The translations under genes were made by a program, and so were the position numbers. Below are positions 1-8,225 of a DNA stretch of 64,000 nucleotides, piece by piece; position 1 is the first letter of the stretch; each line of letters starts with the position of its first letter. The DNA is taken from positions 248,001-312,000 of the forward strand of contig NW_027478876.1 in assembly GCF_051014685.1 (NCBI RefSeq), written 5' to 3'. This DNA comes from Ptiloglossa arizonensis (lineage: Eukaryota; Arthropoda; Insecta; Hymenoptera; Colletidae). The notes under the pieces were generated by a model. The model was given only the letters and a program-made list of their open reading frames with translations. It was not told the DNA's origin and made no database searches.

Positions 1-9
1 GAGAAATTC

Positions 10-17
10 AAAATTTT
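10..17. repeat. AAAATTTT self-complementary A/T tract, one per monomer
   Basis: An 8-bp perfect palindrome is present in most monomers. A second tract, 'gaaatttt', lies about 105 bp further on in the same monomer. A-tracts of this kind favour intrinsic curvature and may help place nucleosomes; that role is inference. Variants include 'caaaatttttgc', 'caacattttcg' and 'caacattagcgg' (about 6309-6318 and 7534-7543). Confidence 0.7.
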
Positions 18-44
18 CGCAGTTCTGATGCTCGACAAGCATAA

Positions 45-58
45 CTAGAACGTTCTAG
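45..58. repeat. 14-bp perfect palindrome CTAGAACGTTCTAG (subset of monomers)
   Basis: The sequence is its own reverse complement. It occurs only in monomers whose middle reads 'cgttctag', most of which also carry 'ctcgacaagcat'. The commoner 'cggcctag' form breaks two base pairs of the dyad, and the 'cggtctag' form breaks one. The perfect form is frequent at 1-5400, 11371-14100 and 14861-20050. It also contains a GAA-nn-TTC arrangement. No binding protein can be assigned from sequence alone. Confidence 0.8.
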
Positions 59-72
59 AGGAAAAGTACGCA

Positions 73-89
73 TACCGTTGTAATCGGGC
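73..89 (+). other. CENP-B-box-like motif (taccgttgtaatcgggc)
   Basis: Aligned with the mammalian CENP-B box YTTCGTTGGAARCGGGA, this 17-mer matches 12 positions. In the core nTTCGnnnnAnnCGGGn it keeps C, G, A and CGGG but has 'ac' where TT is expected, so 7 of 9 core bases match. It is repeated in nearly every monomer. Variants are tagcgttgtaatcgggc (about 9347), accgtagtaatcgggc (about 25971), accgttgtaaccgggc (about 29120), accgttgtatacgggc (about 6725) and 'taattggg' (about 27727). The missing TT would normally weaken CENP-B binding. Chance resemblance is a real alternative. Confidence 0.35.
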
Positions 90-105
90 GACTTTCTACT
101 TTCAG

Positions 106-162
106 ATGGAACAGAAATTTTGCGGATTGGTCAATCCGTTCGCGAGATATGGCAGATTGGAG
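106..162 (+). other. Cryptic exon-like 57-nt open segment, recurring each monomer
   Basis: A pyrimidine-rich run ending in CAG (93-105) precedes ATG at 106. The frame stays open for 19 codons and ends at GAG, immediately before GTAAG at 163. In the common form the codons read MQQKFCGLVNPFARYGSLE. Because 57 is a multiple of three, joining this segment from successive monomers would keep one frame. Frequent variants start ATGGAA (MEQ) or ATGCAT (MHQ). Disabled forms exist: ATGCAATAA (from about 26350), ATGTAA (2031, 8856, 23901), and TAG before the donor in '...ttgtaggtaag' monomers. There is no evidence of transcription. It may be coincidence in non-coding satellite DNA, and I do not call it a gene. 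Confidence 0.35.
123..138. repeat. Dyad CGGATTG-GT-CAATCCG, one per monomer
   Basis: Two 7-bp arms are exact reverse complements around a 2-bp centre. The first arm contains ATTGG, the complement of a CCAAT element. Most monomers keep it. Variants touch the centre or one arm: 'gattagtcaatcc', 'ggtttggtcaatcc', 'ggatttgtc', 'ggattcgtc', 'gattgttcaatcc' and 'gattgttgaatcc' (about 14645 and 17095). Short dyads able to form cruciforms have been reported as common in centromeric satellites that lack CENP-B boxes. Any function here is inference. Confidence 0.7.
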
Positions 163-280
163 GTAAGAAACGGTTGAGAAACTCAAAATTTTCACAGTTC
201 TGATGCTCGAAACCAATAACCAGAACGGCCTAGGGGAAAAGTACGCATACCGTTGTAATCGCGCGAGTTTCTACTTTCAG
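163..280 (+). other. Cryptic intron-like 118-nt segment between exon-like pieces
   Basis: It begins GTAAG and ends in a pyrimidine-rich 'tttctactttcag', so it has the GT...AG form and a plausible length for a short eukaryotic intron. Branch-like strings such as 'ttctgat' and 'aataac' lie within it. Donor variants lose GT in some monomers: 'ggaaataag' at about 511 and 2786, 'gagctaag' in the right domain, and 'gaggaaag' at about 21330. Acceptor variants lose AG in others: 'tctcacatg' from about 26170, and 'ttccgatgg' at 24423, 35970 and 38770. This describes resemblance only. Confidence 0.3.
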
Positions 281-3200
281 ATGCAACAGAAGTTTTGCGG
301 TTTGGTCAATCCGTTCGCGAGATATGGCAGTTTGGAAGTATGAAACACTTGAGAAACACAAAATTTTCGCAGTTCTGATGCTCGAAACGAATAACTAGAG
401 CGGCCTAGGGGAAAAGTACGCATACTGTTGTAATCGGGCGAGTTTCTACTTTCAGATGCATCAGAAATTTTGCGGATTGGTCAATCCGTTCGCGAGATAT
501 GGCAGTTTGGAAATAAGAAACGCTTGAGAGACTCAAAATTTTCGCAGTTCTGATGCTCGAAACGATTAACTAGAACGGCCTAGGGGAAAAGTACGCATAC
601 CGTTGTAATCGGGCGAGTTTCTACTTTCAGATGCAACAGAAATTTTGCGGATTGGTCAATCCGTTCGCGAGATATGGCAGTTTGGAAGTAAGAAACGCTT
701 GAGAAACTCAAAATTTTCGCAGTTCTGATGCTCGAAACGAATAACTAGAACGGCCTAGGGGAAAAGTACGCATACCGTTGTAATCGGGCGACTTTCTACT
801 TTCAGATGGAACAGAAATTTTGCGGATTGGTCAATCCGTTCGCAAGATATGGCAGTTTGGAGGTAAGAAACGCTTGAGAAACTCAAAATTTTCGCAGTTC
901 TGATGCTCGAAACGAATAACTAGAACGGACTAGGGGAAAAGTACGCATACCGTTGTAATCGGGCGAGTTTCTACTTTCAGATGCAACAGAAATTTTGCGG
1001 ATTGGTCAATCCGTTCGCGAGATATGGCAGTTTGGAGGTAAGAAACGCTTGAGAAATTCAAAATTTTCGCAGTTCTGATGCTCGACAAGCATAACTAGAA
1101 CGTTCTAGGGGAAAAGTACGCATACCGTTGTAATCGGGCGACTTTCTACTTTCAGATGGAACAGAAATTTTGCGGATTGGTCAATCCGTTCGCGAGATAT
1201 GGCAGATTGGAGGTAAGAAACGGTTGAGAAACTCAAAATTTTCACAGTTCTGATGCTCGAAACCAATAACCAGAACGGCCTAGGGGAAAAGTACGCATAC
1301 CGTTGTAATCGCGCGAGTTTCTACTTTCAGATGCAACAGAAGTTTTGCGGATTGGTCAATCCGTTCGCGAGATATGGCAGTTTGGAGGTAAGAAACGCTT
1401 GAGAAACTCAAAATTTTCGCAGTTCTGATGCTCGACAAGCATAACTAGAACGTTCTAGGGGAAAAGTAGGCATACCGTTGTAATCGGGCGACTTTCTACT
1501 TTCAGATGCAACAGAAATTTTGCGGATTGGTCAATCCGTTCGCGAGATATGGCAGTTTGGAGGTAAGAAACGCTTGAGAAATTCAAAATTTTCGCAGTTC
1601 TGATGCTCGAAACCAATAACCAGAACGGCCTAGGGGAAAAGTACGCATACCGTTGTAATCGGGCGACTTTCTACTTTCAGATGGAACAGAAATTTTGCGG
1701 ATTGGTCAATCCGTTCGCGAGATATGGCAGATTGGAGGTAAGAAACACTTGAGAAACACAAAATTTTCGCAGTTCTGATGCTCGAAACGAATAACTAGAG
1801 CGGCCTAGGGGAAAAGTACGCATACTGTTGTAATCGGGCGAGTTTCCACTTTCAGATGCATCAGAAATTTTGCGGATTGGTCAATCCGTTCGCGAGATAT
1901 GGCAGTTTGGAAGTAAGAAACTCTTGAGAAACTCAAAATTTTCGCAGTTCTGATGCTCGAAACGATTAACTAGAACGGCCTAGGGGAAAAGTACGCATAC
2001 CGTTGTAATCGGGCGAGTTTCTACTTTCAGATGTAACAGAAATTTTGCGGATTGGTCAATCCGTTCGCGAGATATGGCAGTTTGGAAGTAAGAAACGCTT
2101 GAGAAACTCAAAATTTTCGCAGTTCTGATGCTCGAAACGAATAACTAGAACGGCCTAGGGGAAAAGTACGCATACCGTTGTAATCGGGCGAGTTTCTACT
2201 TTCAGATGCAACAGAAATTTTGCGGATTGGTCAATCCGTTCGCGAGATATGGCAGTTTGGAGGTAAGAAACGCTTGAGAAACTCAAAATTTTCGCAGTTC
2301 TGATGCTCGACAAGCATAACTAGAACGTTCTAGGGGAAAAGTAGGCATACCGTTGTAATCGGGCGACTTTCTACTTTCAGATGCAACAGAAATTTTGCGG
2401 ATTGGTCAATCCGTTCGCGAGATATGGCAGTTTGGAGGTAAGAAACGGTTGAGAAACTCAAAATTTTCACAGTTCTGATGCTCGAAACGAATAACCAGAA
2501 CGGCCTAGGGGAAAAGTACGCATACCGTTGTAATCGGGCGAGTTTCTACTTTCAGATGCAACAGAAATTTTGCGGATTGGTCAATCCGTTCGCGAGATAT
2601 GGCAGTTTGGAAATATGAAACACTTGAGAAACACAAAATTTTCGGAGTTCTGATGCTCGAAACGAATAACTAGAGCGGCCTAGGGGAAAAGTACGCATAC
2701 CGTTGTAATCGGGCGAGTTTCTACTTTCAGATGCATCAGAAATTTTGCGGATTGGTCAATCCGTTCGCGAGATATGGCAGTTTGGAAATAAGAAACGCTT
2801 GAGAGACTCAAAATTTTCGCAGTTCTGATGCTCGAAACGATTAACTAGAACGGCCTAGGGGAAAAGTACGCATACCGTTGTAATCGGGCGAGTTTCTACT
2901 TTCAGATGCAACAGAAATTTTGCGGATTGGTCAATCCGTTCGCGAGATATGGCAGTTTGGAGGTAAGAAACGCTTGAGAAACTCAAAATTTTCGCAGTTC
3001 TGATGCTCGAAACGAATAACTAGAACGGCCTAGGGGAACAGTACGCATACCGTTGTAATCGGGCGACTTTCTACTTTCAGATGGAACAGAAATTTTGCGG
3101 ATTGGTCAATCCGTTCGCAAGATATGGCAGTTTGGAGGTAAGAAACGCTTGAGAAACTCAAAATTTTCGCAGTTCTGATGCTCGAAACGAATAACTAGAA

Positions 3201-3325
3201 CGGACTAGGGGAAAAGTACGCATACCGTTGTAATCGGGCGAGTTTCTACTTTCAGATGCAACAGAAATTTTGCGGATTGGTCAATCCGTTCGCGAGATAT
3301 GGCAGTTTGGAGGTAAGAAACGCTT

Positions 3326-4375
3326 GAGAAATTCAAAATTTTCGCAGTTCTGATGCTCGAAACGAATAACTAGAACGGCCTAGGGGAAAAGTACGCATAC
3401 CTTTGTAATCGGGCGAGTTTCTACTTTCAGATGCATCAGAAATTTTGCGGATTAGTCAATCCGTTCGCGAGATATGGCAGTTTGGAGGTAAGAAACGCTT
3501 GAGAAACTCAAAATTTTCGCAGTTCTGATGCTCGAAACGAATAACTAGAGCGGCCTAGGGGAAAAGTACGCATACCGTTGTAATCGGGCGAGTTTCTACT
3601 TTCAGATGCATCAGAAATTTTGCGGATTGGTCAATCCGTTCGCGAGATATGGCAGTTTGGAGGTAAGAAACGCTTGAGAAACTCAAAATTTTCGCAGTTC
3701 TGATGCTCGACAAGCATAACTAGAACGGTCTAGGGGAAAAGTACGCATACCGTTGTAATCGGGCGAGTTTCTACTTTCAGAGGCAACAGAAATTTTGCGG
3801 ATTGGTCAATCCGTTCGCGAGATATGGCAGTTTGGAGGTAAGAAACGCTTGAGAAACTCAAAATTTTCGCAGTTCTGATGCTCGACAAGCATAACTAGAA
3901 CGGTCTAGGGGAAAAGTACGCATACCGTTGTAATCGGGCGAATTTCTACTTTCAGATGCAACAGAAATTTTGCGGATTGGTCAATCCGTTCGCGAGATAT
4001 GGCAGTTTGTATGTAAGAAACGCTTGAGAAACTCAACATTTTCGCAGTTCTGATGCTCGAAACGAATAACTAGAACGGCCTAGGGGAAAAGTAGGCATAG
4101 CTTTGTAATCGGGCGAGTTTCTACTTTCAGATGCAACAGAAATTTTGCGGATTGTTCAATCCGTTCGCGAGATATGGCAGTTTGGAGGTAAGCAACGCTT
4201 GAGAAACCCAAAATTTTCGCAGTTCTCATGCTCGAAACGAATAACTAAAACGGCCTACGGGAAAAGTACGCATTCCGTTGTAATCGGGCGAGTTTCTACT
4301 TTCAGATGCAACAGAAATTTTGCGGATTGGTCAATCCGTTCGCGAGATATGGCATTATGTAGGTAAGAAACGCTT
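3326..4375 (+). repeat. Mixed monomers, matched 16,970 bp downstream
   Basis: Six monomers. Diagnostic changes include 'cctttgtaatc' (3401), 'ggcatagctttg' (about 4094), 'gtatgtaag' (about 4010), 'caacatt' (4036) and the 'taagcaacgc' type. The stretch about 3050-4150 matches about 20020-21120 in the same order. This corresponds to 97 monomers minus the five deletions lying between. No gene is seen. Short open frames here come from the repeat. Confidence 0.75.
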
Positions 4376-5425
4376 GAGAAACTCAAAATTTTCGCAGTTC
4401 TGATGCTCGACAAGCATAACTAGAACGTTCTAGGGGAAAAGTACGCATACCGTTGTAATCGGGCGACTTTCTACTTTCAGATGGAACAGAAATTTTGCGG
4501 ATTGGTCAATCCGTTCGCGAGATATGGCAGTTTGGAGGTAAGAAACGCTTGAGAAACTCAAAATTTTCGCAGTTCTGATGCTCGACAAGCATAACTAGAA
4601 CGTTCTAGGGGAAAAGTAGGCATACCGTTGTAATCGGGCGACTTTCTACTTTCAGATGCAACAGAAATTTTGCGGATTGGTCAATCCGTTCGCGAGATAT
4701 GGCAGTTTGGAGGTAAGAAACGGTTGAGAAACTCAAAATTTTCACAGTTCTGATGCTCGAAACGAATAACCAGAACGGCCTAGGGGAAAAGTACGCATAC
4801 CGTTGTAATCGGGCGAGTTTCTACTTTCAGATGCAACAGAAATTTTGCGGATTGGTCAATCCGTTCGCGAGATATGGCATTATGTAGGTAAGAAACGCTT
4901 GAGAAACTCAAAATTTTCGCAGTTCTGATGCTCGACAAGCATAACTAGAACGTTCTAGGGGAAAAGTACGCATACCGTTGTAATCGGGCGACTTTCTACT
5001 TTCAGATGGAACAGAAATTTTGCGGATTGGTCAATCCGTTCGCGAGATATGGCAGTTTGGAGGTAAGAAACGCTTGAGAAACTCAAAATTTTCGCAGTTC
5101 TGATGCTCGACAAGCATAACTAGAACGTTCTAGGGGAAAAGTAGGCATACCGTTGTAATCGGGCGACTTTCTACTTTCAGATGCAACAGAAATTTTGCGG
5201 ATTGGTCAATCCGTTCGCGAGATATGGCAGTTTGGAGGTAAGAAACGGTTGAGAAACTCAAAATTTTCACAGTTCTGATGCTCGAAACGAATAACCAGAA
5301 CGGCCTAGGGGAAAAGTACGCATACCGTTGTAATCGGGCGAGTTTCTACTTTCAGATGCAACAGAAATTTTGCGGATTGGTCAATCCGTTCGCGAGATAT
5401 GGCAGTTTGGAAGTATGAAACACTT
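4376..5425 (+). repeat. Two copies of a 3-mer HOR (525 bp)
   Basis: Type A (4376, 4901) has 'cgacaagc', 'cgttc', 'gacttt' and 'atggaac'. Type B (4551, 5076) has 'gtaggcat' and 'atgcaac'. Type C (4726, 5251) has 'tcacag' and 'ataaccag'. The first C ends in 'gcattatgtagg', the second in 'gcagtttggaagtatg'. The same A-B-C order forms the base of the 7-mer at 11371. Confidence 0.85.
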
Positions 5426-5775
5426 GAGAAACACAAAATTTTCGGAGTTCTGATGCTCGAAACGAATAACTAGAGCGGCCTAGGGGAAAAGTACGCATAC
5501 CGTTGTAATCGGGCGAGTTTCTACTTTCAGATGCATCAGAAATTTTGCGGATTGGTCAATCCGTTCGCGAGATATGGCAGTTTGGAAGTAAGAAACGCTT
5601 GAGAGACTCAAAATTTTCGCAGTTCTGATGCTCGAAACGAATAACTATAACGGCCTACGGGAAAAGTACGCATACCGTTGTAATCGGGCGAGTTTCTACT
5701 TTCAGATGCAACAGAAATTTTGCGGATTGGTCAATCCGTTCGCGAGATATGGCAGTTTGGAGGTAAGAAACGCTT
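5426..5775 (+). repeat. Two transitional monomers between the 3-mer and 7-mer blocks
   Basis: These are a 'gagaaacacaaaattttcggag' / 'tagagcgg' / 'atgcatcag' monomer followed by a 'gagagactc' / 'tataacggcctacgg' monomer. The 'tacgggaaaa' form replaces 'taggggaaaa' and is shared with the 'taagcaacgc' lineage. Nothing else is present. Confidence 0.75.
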
Positions 5776-8225
5776 GAGAAACTCAAAATTTTCGCAGTTC
5801 TGATGCTCGACAAGCATAACTAGAACGGTCTAGGGGAAAAGTACGCATACCGTTGTAATCGGGCGAGTTTCTACTTTCAGATGCAACAGTAATTTTGCGG
5901 ATTGGTCAATCCGTTCGCGAGATATGGCAGTTTGGAGGTAAGAAACGCTTGAGAAACTCAAAATTTTCGCAGTTCTGATGCTCGACAAGCATAACTAGAA
6001 CGTTCTAGGGGAAAAGTAGGCATACCGTTGTAATCGGGCGACTTTCTACTTTCAGATGCAACAGAAATTTTGCGGATTGGTCAATCCGTTCGCGAGATAT
6101 GGTAGTTTGGAGGTAAGAAACGGTTGAGAAACTCAAAATTTTCACAGTTCTGATGCTCGAAACGAATAACCAGAACGGCCTAGGGGAAAAGTACGCATAC
6201 CGTTGTAATCGGGCGAGTTTCTACTTTCAGATGCAACAGAAATTTTGCGGATTGGTCAATCCGTTCGCGAGATATGGCAGTTTGGAAGTATGAAACACTT
6301 GAGAAACACAACATTAGCGGAGTTCTGATGCTCGAAACGAATAACTAGAGCGGCCTAGGGGAAAAGTACGCATACCGTTGTAATCGGGCGAGTTTCTACT
6401 TTCAGATGCATCAGAAATTTTGCGGATTGGTCAATCCGTTCGCGAGATATGGCAGTTTGGAAATAAGAAACGCTTGAGAGACTCAAAATTTTCGCAGTTC
6501 TGATGCTCGAAACGATTAACTAAAACGGCCTAGGGGAAAAGTACGCATACCGTTGTAATCGGGCGAGTTTCTACTTTCAGATGCAACAGAAATTTTGCGG
6601 ATTGGTCAATCCGTTCGCGAGATATGGCAGTTTGGAAGTAAGAAACGCTTGAGAAACTCAAAATTTTCGCAGTTCTGATGCTCGAAACGAATAACTAGAA
6701 CGGCCTAGGGGAAACGTACCCATACCGTTGTATACGGGCGAGTTTCTACTTTCAGATGCAACAGAAATTTTGCGGATTGGTCAATCCGTTCGCGAGATAT
6801 GGCAGTTTGGAGGTAAGCAACGCTTGAGAAACCCAAAATTTTCGCAGTTCTCATGCTCGAAACGAATAACTAAAACGGCCTACGGGAAAAGTACGCATAC
6901 CGTTGTAATCGGGCGAGTTTCTACTTTCAGATGCAACAGAAATTTTGCGGATTGGTCAATCCGTTCGCGAGATATGGCAGTTTGGAGGTAAGAAACGCTT
7001 GAGAAACTCAAAATTTTCGCAGTTCTGATGCTCGACAAGCATAACTAGAACGGTCTAGGGGAAAAGTACGCATACCGTTGTAATCGGGCGAGTTTCTACT
7101 TTCAGATGCAACAGTAATTTTGCGGATTGGTCAATCCGTTCGCGAGATATGGCAGTTTGGAGGTAAGAAACGCTTGAGAAACTCAAAATTTTCGCAGTTC
7201 TGATGCTCGACAAGCATAACTAGAACGTTCTAGGGGAAAAGTAGGCATACCGTTGTAATCGGGCGACTTTCTACTTTCAGATGCAACAGAAATTTTGCGG
7301 ATTGGTCAATCCGTTCGCGAGATATGGCAGTTTGGAGGTAAGAAACGGTTGAGAAACTCAAAATTTTCACAGTTCTGATGCTCGAAACGAATAACCAGAA
7401 CGGCCTAGGGGAAAAGTACGCATACCGTTGTAATCGGGCGAGTTTCTACTTTCAGATGCAACAGAAATTTTGCGGATTGGTCAATCCGTTCGCGAGATAT
7501 GGCAGTTTGGAAGTATGAAACACTTGAGAAACACAACATTAGCGGAGTTCTGATGCTCGAAACGAATAACTAGAGCGGCCTAGGGGAAAAGTACGCATAC
7601 CGTTGTAATCGGGCGAGTTTCTACTTTCAGATGCATCAGAAATTTTGCGGATTGGTCAATCCGTTCGCGAGATATGGCAGTTTGGAAATAAGAAACGCTT
7701 GAGAGACTCAAAATTTTCGCAGTTCTGATGCTCGAAACGATTAACTAGAACGGCCTAGGGGAAAAGTACGCATACCGTTGTAATCGGGCGAGTTTCTACT
7801 TTCAGATGCAACAGAAATTTTGCGGATTGGTCAATCCGTTCGCGAGATATGGCAGTTTGGAAGTAAGAAACGCTTGAGAAACTCAAAATTTTCGCAGTTC
7901 TGATGCTCGAAACGAATAACTAGAACGGCCTAGGGGAAACGTACCCATACCGTTGTATACGGGCGAGTTTCTACTTTCAGATGCAACAGAAATTTTGCGG
8001 ATTGGTCAATCCGTTCGCGAGATATGGCAGTTTGGAGGTAAGCAACGCTTGAGAAACCCAAAATTTTCGCAGTTCTCATGCTCGAAACGAATAACTAAAA
8101 CGGCCTACGGGAAAAGTACGCATACCGTTGTAATCGGGCGAGTTTCTACTTTCAGATGCAACAGAAATTTTGCGGATTGGTCAATCCGTTCGCGAGATAT
8201 GGCAGTTTGGAGGTAAGAAACGCTT
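5776..8225 (+). repeat. Tandem 7-mer HOR (1225 bp), two near-identical copies
   Basis: Copy 1 is 5776-7000 and copy 2 is 7001-8225. Both carry 'acagtaattt' (about 5886, 7111), 'caacattagcgg' (about 6308, 7533), 'gtacccataccgttgtatac' (about 6716, 7941) and the 'taagcaacgc'/'tctcatgctc' monomer. I noticed only scattered differences, for example 'tggtag' versus 'tggcag' (about 6101/7326) and 'taaaacgg' versus 'tagaacgg' (about 6521/7746). This indicates recent duplication by unequal exchange. A third, more diverged copy lies at about 21871-23086. Confidence 0.9.

Larger units (their letters stand above)
1..175 (+). repeat. Representative monomer (first copy) with internal landmarks
   Basis: Monomer coordinates used here start at the 'gagaa' block. 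Landmarks in order: AAAATTTT at 10-17; the variable CpG site TCGCAG at 17-22; the variable CTAGAA..CTAG palindrome at 45-58; a G-run with A-run 'aggggaaaag' (agag in this copy); a CENP-B-box-like stretch at 73-89; a pyrimidine-rich 'tttctactttcag' ending at 105; ATG at 106; the CGGATTG/CAATCCG dyad at 123-138; an NruI-type TCGCGA at 140-145; and a donor-like AG|GTAAG at 161-167. The consensus is about 44% GC with about 13 CpG, counted by hand. The choice of position 1 as monomer start is arbitrary. Confidence 0.95.
1..3325 (+). repeat. Left-domain block with a 13-mer (2275 bp) spacing
   Basis: There are 19 monomers of exactly 175 bp and no gene. The stretch about 350-1085 recurs at about 2625-3360, an offset of 2275 bp or 13 monomers. 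Shared rare marks include 'gagagactc' (526, 2801), 'ggaaataag', 'cgttcgcaagat' (about 836, 3111) and 'cggactagg'. A 6-monomer spacing also links 1-300 with 1051-1350 through 'cgacaagc', 'aaaccaataaccag' and 'gcgcgagttt'. A TAA-bearing monomer (ATGTAA) lies at 2031. Confidence 0.8.

Noticed and set aside
45..58. Heat-shock element (GAA-nn-TTC) or other promoter site
   Set aside because: Only two of the three or more alternating units needed are present, and no promoter or transcript start can be seen. Kept only as a palindrome.
55..66. Telomere-like or G-quadruplex signal in 'ctaggggaaaag'
   Set aside because: There is a single G-run per monomer; four closely spaced runs are not available and the unit is not a telomere repeat.
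123..138. Bacterial-type terminator or operator
   Set aside because: The dyad has no following T-run, the stem centre is only two bases, and the setting is a eukaryotic satellite without genes.
1..175. Alpha satellite or another well-known primate centromere repeat
   Set aside because: Length is 175 rather than 171 and the sequence does not resemble the alphoid consensus as I know it; the CENP-B-like motif lacks the TT of the true box.
4151..4165. Pol III B-box or tRNA relic (gttcaatccg in some monomers)
   Set aside because: The common form is ggtcaatccg. The arms pair directly around a 2-bp centre, not a 7-base T-loop, and no A-box or acceptor stem is visible at tRNA spacing.
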